This document shows, one piece after another, positions 35,555 to 47,267 of a stretch of DNA of 64,000 bases. Position 1 is the stretch's first letter, and each line of letters starts with the position of its first letter. The notes beneath the pieces were generated by a model. The model ran no database searches. It had not been told where the DNA came from and was given only the letters and a program-made list of their open reading frames with translations. Position numbers and translations under genes: made by a program. Location of the stretch: NCBI GenBank assembly GCA_009760885.1, contig CM019696.1:45469358-45533357 (forward strand), read 5' to 3'. Origin of the DNA: Achatina immaculata. Its lineage: Eukaryota; Mollusca; Gastropoda; Stylommatophora; Achatinidae.

Positions 35555-35740
35555 AGTGGTTCCCAGCCGCTACTTCCAAGGATGGGTTTTCAAATTACAA
35601 ATGATCGCCATCTTATAACACTTTAATGTCATAGACTCTTAATTCTCTGTATACAGTAGATGAACATTTATACGAAACTGACACAGTAGCCGTAGAGCGC
35701 CTGATAAAAGCCCCCTTAGAACACAGGTTGGGAACCACTG
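35555..35740. mobile_element. hAT-type MITE, 186 bp
   Basis: Begins AAGTGGTTCCCAGCCGCT (33970: AAGTGGTTCCCAACCGCT) and ends ACAGGTTGGGAACCACTG, whose reverse complement is CAGTGGTTCCCAACCTGT. The ends form hAT-like terminal inverted repeats. The same element is truncated at 33970-34135 by the duplication junction. Confidence 0.78.
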
Positions 35741-36009
35741 ATCTGGAGAACGAGATATGATTACGTCAGAAAGAAACTACTTTGCTCAGACTGGGCAAAT
35801 AAATTCTGGTCCAGGTAGTTCTCCTTGAAAGGAGATAATTACGATACCACTGAAAACAAGTACAGGTAGAGAGGGACTGAATTGTTCAACACGGTGGTGG
35901 AGCGTCTAGAGAAGCTTGCTTCTTAGATCTGCTCCTGGAAATAGAGGAAAGATACTTTTATTCTAACAAAACGGCTTTGCTAAGCGTTCTTAGTGCTGAT
36001 GTTGCTGCC

Positions 36010-36530
36010 ACTAGCTTGTAGTTCAGGGGCATCCCACAACACAGCTAAGTCTAGCAAAGTTCAGAGACATCCTACAACACTCCTAGCCTAGCAGAGTTCA
36101 GAGACATCCTACAACACCGCTAGCCTAGCAGATTTCAGGGACATCGTACAACACAGCTAAGCCTAGCAGAGTTCAGAGACATCCTACAACACCGCTAGCC
36201 TAGCAGAGTTCAGGGACATCGTACAACACCGCTAACCTAGCAGAGTTCAGGGACATCGTACAACACCGCTAGCCTAGCAGAGTTCAGGGACATCGTACAA
36301 CACCGCTAGCCTAGCAGAGTTCAGAGACATCCTACAACACCGCTAGCCTAGCAGATTTCAGGGACATCGTACAACACAGCTAAGCCTAGCAGAGTTCAGA
36401 GACATGCTACAACACCGCTAGCCTAGCAGAGTTCAGGGACATCGTACAACACCGCTAGCCTAGCAGAGTTCAGGGACATCGTACAACACCGCTAGCCTAG
36501 CAGAGTTCAGGGACATCGTACAACAAGCGG
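36010..36530. repeat. 37-bp minisatellite (CTAGCCTAGCAGAGTTCAGG)
   Basis: About 14 units with the core CTAGCCTAGCAGAGTTCAGG, then GACATCGTACAACAC. Variants AGAGACATCCTAC and TTTCAGG recur in a block pattern, indicating multi-unit duplication. Confidence 0.96.
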
Positions 36531-37012
36531 TCTAGCAGCGGGGTATCCATGCAGAGAATGTTGAGAATCTGGACTGAAAGTGTTAGACTCGGAAGTTTGT
36601 ATGTAGTGCCTCGATTTCCCCTCCCCCCTTCCACCTTTTGCCAAGAAGCTAATTTAAGTTCAGTAACAGTTCTTTTTCATTTTTAATTTTGTTCTTCAAA
36701 TTGTTAACGTGTTTCTGGAACGTGCCCAGAGCCTCTGTAACGGCTGATTGTACCAATCGTCATCAGCCACATTAAGAGACTATTTTGTTCCTGCTTATTT
36801 TACAAAGTCTAGTCTCATTATACTTGTGTCTTCTGTCTTCAGTTTTGGCCTTTGTTTCTTTCTCTAATGACTCATCTCCACTATGCTCAGTTGTTCTCCA
36901 AAAGACCTGGTCGCCCACCAGTTATTCTCAGCTCTGGTGTTTCAAAGAACAATTCCTCCTAAACGTTTTATAGATATCTTAGAATGCAGGATTCGGTCCA
37001 TATCTTACTTCT
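36531..37012. other. nothing recognised
   Basis: No supported feature between two minisatellites. Confidence 0.5.
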
Positions 37013-37412
37013 TCAAATAACTTGGCATATCTTACCTCTTCAAATAACTTGGCATATCTTACCTCTTTCAAATAACTTGGCATATCTTACCTCTTTCAAA
37101 TAACTTGGCATATCTTACCTCTTCAAATAACTTGGCATATCTTACCTCTTCAAATAACTTGGCATATCTTACCTCTTCAAATAACTTGGCATATCTTACC
37201 TCTTCAAATAACTTGGCATATCTTACCTCTTCAAATAACTTGGCATATCTTACCTCTTTCAAATAACTTGGCATATCTTACCTCTTTCAAATAACTTGGC
37301 ATATCTTACCTCTTCAAATAACTTGGCATATCTTACCTCTTTCAAATAACTTGGCATATCTTACCTCTTTCAAATAACTTGGCATATCTTACCTCTTCAA
37401 ATAACTTGGCTT
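37013..37412. repeat. 27/28-bp minisatellite (CTTACCTCTTCAAATAACTT)
   Basis: About 14 units of CTTACCTCTTCAAATAACTT plus GGCATAT. A one-T variant (CTCTTTC) alternates with the shorter form in runs. Confidence 0.97.
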
Positions 37413-37479
37413 CCACAAGTTTTTATGGCTAAAGGGAAAATATCCACTAAATGTTTGACAAATATCTGTATATTTGGTT

Positions 37480-37700
37480 CTGGAAATATCAATATGTCTT
37501 AGTTTTGAAAATATCCTTATGTTTTAGGTTTGAAAAATATCCTTATGTCTTAGTTTTGGTCTTATATCCGTATGTTTTAGTTTTAGTCATATATCCTTAT
37601 GTCTTAGTTTTGGTCTTATATCCGTATGTTTTAGTTTTAATCATATATCCTTATGTCTTAGTTTTGGTTTTTTATCCGTATGTCTTGGTTTTGGTCAACC
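37480..37700. repeat. ~30-bp minisatellite (TATGTCTTAGTTTTGGTC)
   Basis: Units of TATGTCTTAGTTTTGGTC plus TTATATCCG. The array alternates two variants, ending TCTTATATCCG and TCATATATCCT, giving a ~60-bp higher-order unit. Confidence 0.93.
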
Positions 37701-38461
37701 TCATGTCCTCCTCTCCCTGTAAGATTTCATCACATACCATTTTCGTGCACATACAGATCTCATACAGTTCTGTAACACGCTCTGAACCTATTCTTCTGCT
37801 CTTGATTGTTGTTGTTATCCTCTGTGGGTACTGTAGGGTCATTTACTGTTTTGTTCAGCCAGCTGAGGAGAAATGTTTTCTGAAGGTATCAAAGATGGGC
37901 AACAGTATGTTGTCCGCGTTACAGCTCTACATAAGAGAGTGTTGAGCACACAGGTCCTGCAACTGGGACATCATACAAACACTGGCGGCAGACCATGAGA
38001 AATGGAAAGACATTCCGTTGCTGCCCTGCAAGATGCCACAAGGCGTTCTGGGCAGTTATGGTTTAAACAATGACCGACCAAGTAGAAGGTTTGAAGGAAC
38101 TCAGGTCTAATTAATGAGTTGCTTCAATCTGTTAAAATTAATGAAATCACGAGTTATCTGATAAACTTCATCTCCCGTTTGTCCACCACCTCATTAACCC
38201 ATCTTTATAAGTATATATTTCTGTGTAAGTAATTGTGTTACATAATACGAATGGAAAAAAAGACGCCCCACAGCACCCTGGCTTGAGATCCTCAAGGGAG
38301 AAGAAAGGGGGACAGGCCATTTGGAACATGGCGACCCACAATGTGGAAAGAACTAAATGAACCTGGGAAGACATGGCTTGAGTTGTCCCGACTTGTCCTG
38401 GAGGGGATTTGCTGGAGAACCTTTTGTTGATGCCTTATGCTCCAATGGGAGTCCAGAGGAC

Positions 38462-38494
<33 letters not shown>

Positions 38495-39220
38495 GTTGTA
38501 TGGAAAACAATAATCCATCTTTGATTATTTTGTCTTTTGTTCAGAATTGTATATAGCCGTGCAGATAGAATACCCAGCTGTAGCATTTGCTATTGAAACA
38601 AGCGCGGATGTGAAGGACATACAGACTGGCAGGCAGAAGAGACTGAACTTTCAAAGCTGTACGAGGAAAAAAAAGCGTAGATTATTGTCTGTGTGTGTCA
38701 GACAGAAGAAAACTTCTAGCCCTCTCCCTCTGTGTAAGACGAGGGAGATGTTTATTTGAAGATTCTAAAGAAATGAAAGAGCTCTTTGCACGTGTTTGGG
38801 TATTCGTTACTGAGGTCGTTTGTTATTCCCCCTTTTTTCTTACACCGTGCTTGCTTATTTCCCTTTGCTGTGAGGTTTCTCTTTAGCCCTGAACCTCGCA
38901 ACCGTCCCGAGGTTTACGCCTGATATGTGCTCCTGTTACTGTGTATTCTAAACGTTTTAAATTTAGTTTTTAAAACATATTATTTTGACCTGTTATCGAA
39001 CTCATCCCTTTGTCAATGATTGTTGCAGTACTGCTAGATATTTGAGTACACAGAATATTTTATTTTCGAATCGATATTCGGCCAGTTGATGATACATTTC
39101 GAATACTGGCAGTTGTGGCCGAAAGCTAATTTTCGAATACTTCAGCAAATACTTCGGCAACAAATTAAAATTTCAAGTTTATAAGTAGAAATCTTCCTAG
39201 AAATTATATTCAGACGACAC
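37701..39220. other. no recognisable gene
   Basis: Only a GAT microsatellite (38461-38492) and AT-rich sequence. No exon supported on either strand. Confidence 0.5.
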
Positions 39221-39229
39221 CCAGCGGGG

Positions 39230-39620
39230 ATATACTGATATTCAAACCACGTCGAGGTTTTCTGGTGAGAAAGTCCAACTATAGCCTGGATGGGCTACCA
39301 CCTCTCACACAGCGGGGATATACTGATATCCAAACCACGTCGAGGTTTTCTAGTGAGAAAGTCCAACTCTAGACTAAACTGGTGCAACGAAAACCACGAT
39401 ATCACGCCGTCCCGCTTCTGTGACCCACCGAGAGTACAGGCCCAAGCCCTGCGATACTCTGAACCTCTTGCAGTCCTCTCGGGGATCTGTTGTGGTCCTC
39501 TTGGGAACCACAGGACCTCTTGTGGTCCTATCAAAGACTAGAGGAGTAAATTCAGTAGGATCATGGGGCGGTCTTGGTGGTAGAAGCGAACGAAGAAGAA
39601 GAAGAAGATATTCAAACGAA
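39230..39620. repeat. dispersed repeat R2, uninterrupted copy
   Basis: Homologous to 16690-17280 without the LINE-D insertion. CAACTCTAGACTAAACTGG near 39363 is the empty site. It begins with a ~75-bp internal direct duplication (GGGGATATACTGATATTCAA and GGGGATATACTGATATCCAA, 39225 and 39314) and ends in a GAA microsatellite. Confidence 0.85.
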
Positions 39621-39639
39621 ACATTAGTCACAGAAGGCT

Positions 39640-39720
39640 AGGACATTAGTCACACGAAACTAGGATATTTGTCACAGTAAACTAGGACATTAGTCACATG
39701 AGTTCCGGACATTAATGATG
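39640..39720. repeat. short degenerate repeat (GGACATTAGTCACA)
   Basis: Four units of about 22 bp with AGGACATTAGTCACA and GAAACTA. Confidence 0.75.
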
Positions 39721-39774
39721 GGACTCGGACATTCTTCACCTTTAAGAATCGACTTGAAAGTGCTTCAGAAAACT

Positions 39775-40142
39775 TGGCTCCATGAACTAGCGTCTCCAGG
39801 TTTGCTTACTCCACGTTCTAACAGCTAAACTTGGGTCTCCATGTTTGCTTACTCCACGTTCTAACAGCTAAACTTGGGTCTCCAGTTTTGCTTACTCCAC
39901 GTTCTAACAGCTAAACTTGGGTCTCCAGTTTTGCTTACTCCACGTTCTAACAGCTAAACTTGGGTCTCCATGTTTGCTTACTCCTCGTTCTAACAGCTAA
40001 ACGTAGGTCTCCAGGTTTGCTTACTCCAAACAGCTAAACATGGGTCTCCAGGTTTGCTTACTCCACGTTCTAACAGCTGAACTTGGGTCTCCAGGTTTGC
40101 TTACTCCCCGCTCCAACAGCTTCACTTGGGTCTCTCCAGGTC
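39775..40142. repeat. 43-bp minisatellite, about 8 units
   Basis: Units contain TGGGTCTCCAGGTTTGCTTA, then CTCCACGTTCTAACAGCTAAAC; one unit has a deletion. Confidence 0.95.
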
Positions 40143-40429
40143 AGCTAAGATGCCATGTGGTATGAACTGTAGCCAAGGGCCGTGACTGCTTGAGGTTATA
40201 AACTGAACAGAAACGCTCTGAGTTTGTTTTATTATTCTACCTTCTCAATGGCCACAGACACAATGTATCATCACAAAACATGATAGAATGTATCAAACAG
40301 TGAGTATCATCAGAAATCATGATAAGTTGGCTTTCGGGTAAGATATTTCTAAATAAAGATTTGTTTAGGGGTACAAATTTAGGTACATTTACTATCTTCT
40401 TCCTCTTCTTCTTCTTTTTCTTTGGAACT

Positions 40430-40770
40430 GCGAGCTGGTTTTCTTTCCACCCGATGTGGTGGAGATTTTGAAGCACAGCATCGTGTCGGATTGGGAGCGG
40501 GTCGTGCCAGCTATTTCTTTCAGTCCCTGATTGGAGCTAAAGAGCAGGTGCCGTGAAATACTTCTGTAGAAGACTCCATCCCCTTGAGGACTATGGTGAT
40601 CCCTGGGCTGTTAGCCAGGCTATGCCTATTACGGGAGGTGGGGAGGGGAGGGTACCACTGAAGAGGTGGGATAGGGTCTTGATCAGCTGTGATTCGCCAA
40701 CCCTGAAGCTAACATGTCAGCTATGGGTCACAGATTACTAAAACTGACAGCGTCTCCACCCCCCCTCACA
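40430..40770. repeat. dispersed repeat R1, full-looking copy
   Basis: Uninterrupted counterpart of 28270-29190: GAACTGCGAGCTGGT, GTGTCGGATTGGGAGC, TGATTGGAGCTAAAGAGCAG, GGACTATGGTGATCC, GGGTCTTGATCAGCTGTGAT, AACATGTCAGCTATGGGTCA and ACAGCGTCTCCACCCCCC. Confidence 0.87.
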
Positions 40771-41027
40771 TCTTACACGAGCGTCGGGTCCGATTCTCCT
40801 GCTACAGTATACCAGTAAGCGGTGCTGGGACCCTTGTCAGACCCACTGCTCTGTGGGGGACCCGGGAGAGTCTGTGGCCAAAGGGAGTGAACCCTGAACG
40901 GAAAAGGCCGGAAAAAAGGACCTTAATGTATGTAGTTGCTGGCAAGGTACTTTACCTGTCTACGAACGTTCTGGTAAACCTGTGCTAGATCTTCAGACAC
41001 ATAGATCTTGTTCTTCTTCTGGAGAGT

Positions 41028-41030
<3 letters not shown>

Positions 41031-41074
<44 letters not shown>

Positions 41075-41256
41075 GAAGTGTGAAATGATTGAATCACTTT
41101 CTTCATTTCAGCTGACCATACGAAGCAGCATATGTATTACTACTACTACAACTACTACTAACACTAACATTACTAATACTACATCTACTACTGCTAACAA
41201 CAAGATTACTGCTACTACAACGACAACAGCAACAACAACAACAACAACAACTACTG

Positions 41257-41320
<64 letters not shown>

Positions 41321-41395
41321 ATTAACATTACTACAACTAATGGTACTACTACTAGAAATAATAATAATAATAATCATACTTTTGGATAAAAATTA
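41031..41395. repeat. (GA)n, (ACT)n and (AAC)n microsatellites
   Basis: GA tract at about 41031-41070. An ACT/AAC-rich tract at 41138-41325 stays open in several frames, giving spurious polythreonine and polyvaline frames. It ends with an AAT run. Confidence 0.97.
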
Positions 41396-41639
41396 ACATT
41401 ACTACATGTTTAAGAAGAGAATGTCGATGTTTAAAAAGGGTATAAACACGAAAATAAGAGAAAAAAATCATCATCCTCATCATTCGTTCTTCTCATAAAG
41501 TTCTATCACCAACATTTCTTCTCCGTTCTCTTCACTTTATTCTTAAAATGACAACATAAATAAATAGATCAAATTCAGTAGCAAAGAGAGACATTTCTAT
41601 CTACACACAGAACCTTGGACAGACAAAACACACAAAACA

Positions 41640-41683
41640 TATTTTATATATATATATATATATATTATTCTGATAATGAAAGC

Positions 41684-41721
<38 letters not shown>

Positions 41722-41759
41722 ATATATATATTATTCTGATAATGAAAGCACATAATAAT

Positions 41760-41798
<39 letters not shown>
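41640..41798. repeat. (TA)n with 55-bp internal duplication
   Basis: Three TA tracts separated by two copies of TTATTCTGATAATGAAAGCA. The palindromic TA tracts flank the duplicated spacer. Confidence 0.93.
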
Positions 41799-41799
<1 letters not shown>

Positions 41800-42265
41800 A
41801 CTTAGATAAAAGATAAGGCATGCCATGCAAACTTAGATAAGAGATAAGACATGCCATACAAAGTTAGATAAGAGATAAGTCATGCCATGCAAACTTAGAT
41901 AAAAGATAAGGCTTGCCGTGCAAACTTAGATAAAGATAAGGCATGCCATGCAAACTTAGATAAGAGATAAGACATGCCATGCAAACTTAGATAAAAGATA
42001 AGGCCTGCCGTGCAAACTTAGATAAAAAATAAGGCCTCCCTTAAAACTTACATAAGAGATAAGACATGCCATGCAAACTTAGATAAAGATAAGGCCTGTC
42101 TTACAAACTTAGATAAAAGATAAGGCTTGCCATGCAAACTTAGATCAGAGATAAGACATGCCATGCAAACTTAGATAAAAGATAAGGCTTGCCGTGCAAA
42201 CTTAGATAACAGATAAGACCTGCCTTTCGAACTTCGATAAAAGATAAAATCTGCCATGCAAAAGA
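41800..42265. repeat. 30-31 bp minisatellite (CATGCCATGCAAACTTAGAT)
   Basis: About 15 units of CATGCCATGCAAACTTAGAT plus AAGAGATAAGA. Variants include GCTTGCCGTGC and GCCTGCC. Confidence 0.96.
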
Positions 42266-43004
42266 GGCTCCCGGGGAATATTTTGTTCGTGGCCACACTC
42301 TTACTCCGCCCGTAGGAACAAGTCAGTGAGGGTGTGGTCAGCTTCAGGCCTGACATCTTTCCTTCTCCAAAAAGAGCGAGGTGATCAGTCGCTCTTTCGT
42401 GTCATTTTAGCTTGAAGTGTTTTTTTTTTTTTTAGGTGGTGGTGGTGGTGGTGGTGGTGGTGGTGGGGGGGGGGGGGGGTGTCTAATCTGAAAGATCTCA
42501 CAGATTAAACCTTAACATCTTGACTGCATCACGGGGAGATTTCTATCAAGGAAGGTAACTACTACTACTGCTGCTAGTAAGTCAAGGAGTAAGGGAGACT
42601 ATCATGTAAAATAAGATTTGTGGTTATTTAACGTGATTACTTCCAATGTCTGAAATTTCCGTACAGCTTCATTCAAATGAGGGAAAAGAAAATGTCCCAG
42701 AAGATTAATTCCTTCTTTGATTTCCATTAGTTGGTTATTCCAACAGAAGTTCAGAATGTTATAGATATCGGAATTTAGATCAAGGCTTACTCGGAGCCAC
42801 AAAGACCTACAAGTGAGTATGAAGGATGACTCCACGAAGTGTGACAAAAGAAGAGGAATTATTTTTTTTTTTTTTTTTGTCTATGGAAATACTTGGTATA
42901 AAGTGGAACGAATTCAAGAACACAGAGATAAGGAAGGTGTTGAGACACATTGTGGTGTTATTGTGTTACGAAGATTAATTTTTTTCTTCCTTGACCGGAG
43001 TTAA
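42266..43004. other. nothing coding; (GGT)n and poly-T
   Basis: (GGT)n plus a G run at 42436-42479 and T runs. No gene is supported. Confidence 0.5.
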
Positions 43005-43150
43005 AATGGAAGGGGGGGGGGGGAGAGAACGGGTGTGCAGTACTTCTTTATTAGCTCCATCATCTTGGGGACAACAGCGATGCCTGCTCCGTTAGCTGGA
43101 TTAGGTCTGTTACTATGGCAACGAAGAGGTGCTATGGTTCGCCCTGCCTG
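43005..43150. repeat. dispersed repeat R1, short copy
   Basis: GTGTGCAGTACTTCTTTATT, CTTGGGGACAACAGCGATGC, GTTAGCTGGATTAGG and TGCTATGG match the middle of R1 as at 40550 and 60970. Confidence 0.75.
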
Positions 43151-43464
43151 ATTCTAGTACAACTCAGTCTTTACCGCTTGCCTGACGGACAATAATGTCC
43201 GGGGCAAAGGTTTTAAGTGGAAACAAAAAATATCTCGGCAAGAAATCTGGGAGACGAACATTTTATATGATGGTCATTGAGCTTATAGAACTTGTAGAAA
43301 TAGAAGATTTTTGGAAGAAGATACAAGGATATTGGTAATTAATGTTAAACAACAATGCTTATAATTAATATGTGTCAAATTCATCTGTGGAGCATATCAA
43401 ACACAACATAGTACACCTGAAATAAAAATTAACAGAAACAAGAATATTTTTATTAAACTATGGT

Positions 43465-43760
43465 AACCATGTTCTCGCTCAAATGTGGGAAATGGTAACA
43501 ATGTTTTTACTCAAATATGGGTAACGATTTTTTTCCCTTGGGACTATGGCAAAACATGTTTTCTTGCAACCATGGAAAATCGTATTTTCTAGAAATATGG
43601 AAAACATTTTATTAGAATTATAGGGGCACAGTGTTTTCATGGAACTATATAATTTTGTTTCCCTCTTTTGTTATAACTGAACAATAGTTATTTTCTTAGA
43701 CCTTTGGGAAGAAATATTTTCTTTGAACTAGGGCAGGACGTCCTGTATGAACTATACTAT
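43465..43760. repeat. degenerate ~40-bp repeats
   Basis: About seven weakly similar units: ACTATGG, then AAAACATGTTTTCTT or a variant. Highly diverged. Confidence 0.6.
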
Positions 43761-44110
43761 GTATCTCTCTCTCTCTGAACCTTAAGTGCCCAAGGCACAT
43801 TGGGCTTCCGCAAGGGTTTTCCACAAATGGCTGTCATTCGCATTTTTTCTGCTCTTGCCCAGGTGAGCCCTCTATTGCTCAACATCCTCTCTGTTGTTCT
43901 TCTGCATGTCTCTTTTGGTCTACTCTTACTTCTGCTCCCCTGTGGTGTCCATCTTAGTGCTATTTGTGGTAGTGAGTTGTCAGTCATTCGGAGCACATGT
44001 CCCAACAATCGCCAACGTCTTTCCTCAATAAGTGCTATCAGTGGCTTCATCTGCATCTCTGCCAACAAGATATTATTTCTTATGGTGTTTGGCCAAAATA
44101 TTTGTCTAAT
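43760..44110 (-). mobile_element. LINE-D fragment with GA tail
   Basis: The minus strand is open for 103 codons and encodes a LINE tail: EERRWRLLGHVLRMTDNSLP, ALRWTPQGSRSKSRPKETCR, then AEKMRMTAICGKPLRKPNVP. The (GA)n tail lies at its low-coordinate end. It is the same family as 16769-16959. It sits just downstream of the first protease-like gene, possibly in its 3' UTR. Confidence 0.9.
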
Positions 44111-44226
44111 TCTTCGTCTGGAAAGAATTCAACTTATTTTCTATGGTTTGAACTCATATTTTCTTGGAACTGTAGAAAATAGCTTGGCCAGTTCCCTTAC
44201 GTGGAAACAGCGTGCACTGCTGAAGT

Positions 44227-45152
44227 CTACAGTGAATCCCACCACGTGCTGCTTGCACTGTTGTTCCCTACGTTGCCATGGCTGTGGGGATGATACCAAA
44301 AATCAAACACGTTCTCGAACGTAAAGACTGGGGCCCCACTGCAGCCTTTGCACGTGGGGGTCGTGTACTCATACCGTGTAGCCTCCACGCCATCTCGTCT
44401 GGTCTGAATGACAGTTCGTTTGACCAGCTCCCCTACTGTCACGCGCTTTCCCATCCCGTGGGGGTGGGACACTATAATGGCCAGTCTGTGGTTGAGGTCT
44501 CTGGTACCTGGAATCTTCAGAGAACTTTCCCCACGACTGTTTTCTATTTTCTTATACAGCTCCATTCTGCGGAACAGGAGGCCCTCAAGTTCCTTGATGA
44601 GGTCCATGTTGTGTGTAGCATAGAACAGAGTACGTCTGCGATCGTCCAAGTCTACAAATAACGTGTACAGTCTCATTGTTGTCAGACTGATAGGGGGAGA
44701 CTTACCATGAAAGAGTTCCCACGTGCAGAAACTGGCCTCGGTTTGGTCGTACACAACATCAGGAACCGTTTCCAGAGTAATTCGACCCCACACCTTCTGA
44801 GGGGAGGATGAAGTTATACATTCTCTACACAAACAACCAACTCCGTCTTCCTCTGTGTATGTTATGACTTCTTTGATAAGCCCGCTTCCCGTGGTAGCCT
44901 CAACGTTTTCGCGTAGAAACTTCTTTGGCCTGTCTTTGCTAAACTGAGAGACCGACATCTTGACAGTCAGGTCTGCCTGTGCGCGAATGAACTCCAGGAT
45001 GTTCTCGTCACGGCAAGGTTCAGGGAAGTGGTCCAGGTTCAATTCCTCAAGATTTACCGAGGTCATCTCCTTCGGATTTGTCTCAGTTCTAGTTCGCTTG
45101 TGTTCACTGTCACGTGACTCTTCTGGGCCAGAAACATGGGCGTCTTCCTGAC
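44227..45152 (-). CDS. PA-clan-like two-domain protein, gene 1, exon 3 (domain 2)
   Basis: Last exon, residues 270-576, of a gene running 49277 to 44227. The acceptor TTTTTAATTCAG precedes 45152 and starts in phase 1, completing a Gly codon with exon 2. The domain begins DHFPEPCRDENILEFIRAQ, followed by TTGSGLI, a CLCREC motif (C375, C377, C380) and a lone C411. Then come ETVPDVVYDQ, RRRTLFYATHNMDL, IIVSHPHGMGKRVTVGEL, TPTCKGCSGAPVF with the candidate nucleophile near S540, and the WYHPHSHG and WWDSL end. GCSGAP is the Ser motif of trypsin-fold proteins, but the His position carries Asp (about D400) and the Asp position Arg (about R440). The full triad is therefore absent from this domain. 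I recall similar unnamed mollusc proteins; function unknown. Confidence 0.85.
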
Positions 45153-45184
45153 CTGAATTAAAAATAAATAAATAAAAGTTAGGA

Positions 45185-45232
<48 letters not shown>

Positions 45233-45920
45233 TACTATGAACATCATTATCTATATATTCATTAATCAAAGCCATAATTATTATAATTTTAATCAGCTCA
45301 CTCTCTGCTGTCTGTCCTGTATCACTGTAACTTTTATCAACTGACTCTCTCCTGGCTCGTATCATTGCCGCATTCGGTTTCTAAGGCTGACTTTTCTCAT
45401 GTGAAAACTGTCATGTAATGGTTTTCTTAAACCACAGAAAAGAAGTAATGCTCCTCAGATATGGTATTTGTTTCATTTTTTACCTACCTAAATACCTACA
45501 TACCTACCTACCTACCTACCTACCTACCTACCTACCTACCTACCTACCTACATACCTACATACCTACCTAAATACCTACCTACCTACCTACAAACCTACC
45601 TACCTACCTACCTACCTACCTGTTTAGAAAACTTCAGTAAAAGGTATAGTGTAACAGCCTACAATATCATCAATACAATTTAATATCACTAGGATTAATT
45701 AAGCGGGAAATAAGAAATATAAACCAAAAACTATCGAAGGAAAAAAAAAAAGAAATTTAATTAAAAGTTATGATAGCGCAAATTCATCTCCATGACTGAG
45801 GAAAAGACTGAGAACATTTAAAAAGTAAACAAAAACGTAAATGGAATGAAAGGTAGAGACACAGAGTTAAATAGATAATGGTCTATCTTGATAACACATT
45901 TATACTGTACATTCTCTTAC
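45153..45920 (-). other. intron 2 of gene 1, with ATC and CTAC microsatellites
   Basis: GT-AG intron (GTAAGA donor at 45920-45915, CAG acceptor ending 45153), phase 1. It holds an (ATC)n tract at 45187-45232 and a (CTAC)n tract at 45484-45620, both open in several frames and not coding. Confidence 0.85.
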
Positions 45921-46673
45921 CTAGTAAAACCCACTTGGTTGATCCTTCACCACATTTGACTGTAGCAGTCAGATTCTGTGCGACGTACGCTGCACATGGA
46001 TGTCTTCTGTAGTTCCATGAGTTGTAGTTGTCGTGGACTTTCAGCTGGAGGCTGTAAAATCGACGCAACTTCTCCTCTATCCTGGACACGAGTTCCATGT
46101 CATGAGTTAAAGTTTCTAAGGTACAAACGTCCTTGTCTATAAAAGATCTATCGATTTTGATTCCTCGCAGCTCGAACGCGGGATGCATTTTATCTTCGTC
46201 AAAAATGCTGCATTTTGTTGTGTCGGCTTCGCTCTGATCGAAGACAACATGGCTGACTGTTCGCACCATAATTTGTCCCCAGTCAACCCTTTTTGTCACT
46301 GCTTGTTTACACTCACTGCACGGACATGTAATGTTTTCCGTCTGCGTGAACTTCTTTACAGAAATAATCAATCCAGTTCCTGCGCAGAGTGCAGATCTTC
46401 CCCTGTATTTTGAAAACGAATAAGGTACTCCACTGTCCGGGTAAGTTTCAGGTCTCTCTTTGCTAATGTAGGACAGCGACACATGAACTGTAATGTCTGC
46501 TAAAGCCCTCACCATGTCCTCCATATCCTGGCATTGGTAACGAGAGGGAAGATGGCTCTTGTTGAACTCTCTGATGGGTATAAATTCATTGTGCTCTGGA
46601 TTCTTCTCACAGTTGTTGTAGTTTCTGTTATGACCACTTTCTCCTTCAAGGGAAATCTCTAGCTCAAAGTTTC
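45921..46673 (-). CDS. PA-clan-like two-domain protein, gene 1, exon 2 (domain 1)
   Basis: A 753-bp symmetrical phase 1-1 exon (residues 18-269). Acceptor TTTTTTCTCTCACAG; donor GTAAGA. The domain starts FIPIREFNKSHLPSRYQCQD and ADITVHVS, aligning with the start of domain 2. Then come AGTGLI, CPCSEC (C134, C136, C139), VRTVSHVVFDQSEAD with candidate catalytic H159, C172, and SFIDKDVCTLETLTHDMEL, where D199 fits the Asp of a DxALL-type strand. It ends after a helix-like RIEEKLRRFYSLQLKVHD and about 40 more residues. There is no GxSGxP, so it corresponds to the first barrel of a trypsin fold with the second barrel missing. No signal peptide precedes it; the protein is probably intracellular. 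Confidence 0.85.
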
Positions 46674-47267
46674 CTGTGAGAGAAAAAAGCTGCAAAATTG
46701 TCATTCATTCATTCATTCATTCATTCAGCTTTTCTAGCCACTGTGACTCATTCCTGCAGACAAGACTTGTCTTCATTCCTCTCTGTTCTTGGTCTTCTCC
46801 TGCCATTTGTGTCTATCTGATTTGTGTCTATCTGATTTATGTCTATATGATTTATGTCTATATGATTTATAGGCTTTCCCGCCTGTTTCGCAACACTAGC
46901 CAGAGATTGGGGGGGGGGGGGGGCGACCAGTGTGTAAGTTTCGTGCGACCCCACCTACGCAGATCTTCCCAGCTTGGCTGGACCTGTCAGGAGTAGAACT
47001 CCCGCTGGTATAGCTTTGGGGGGGGGGGGGGGGGTCGGGGTACGCAAGAAGTCAGGCCACTACAAGCCATCAGCATCATGTGGCAGCAAAATTATCATTA
47101 TCCTCATAAATCATTTTATCATTTACCACTTAAATCACAAGTAAATCTCAGTGTTTTCAAAGATTTTATGTCTTCATACGTAAATAATATCAGAAAATAT
47201 TGTTGTTATTAATGACTATTGAGGACATACAAATTCCATTTTAAAATTAGCATCAGTATTCAGTAAA

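Larger units (their letters stand above)
34136..35720. repeat. 1.575-kb tandem duplication, copy 2
   Basis: Near-identical repeat of 32561-34135. Its ATC tract has an inserted ACCAAAATCAACACC segment. The right-hand MITE is complete here, whereas in copy 1 it is cut by the duplication junction. Confidence 0.97.

Noticed and set aside
36010..37412. CRISPR-like regular repeats
   Set aside because: Units are directly contiguous with no unique spacers; they are eukaryotic minisatellites.
41073..41396. Poly-Thr and poly-Val frames
   Set aside because: Trinucleotide microsatellite translation.
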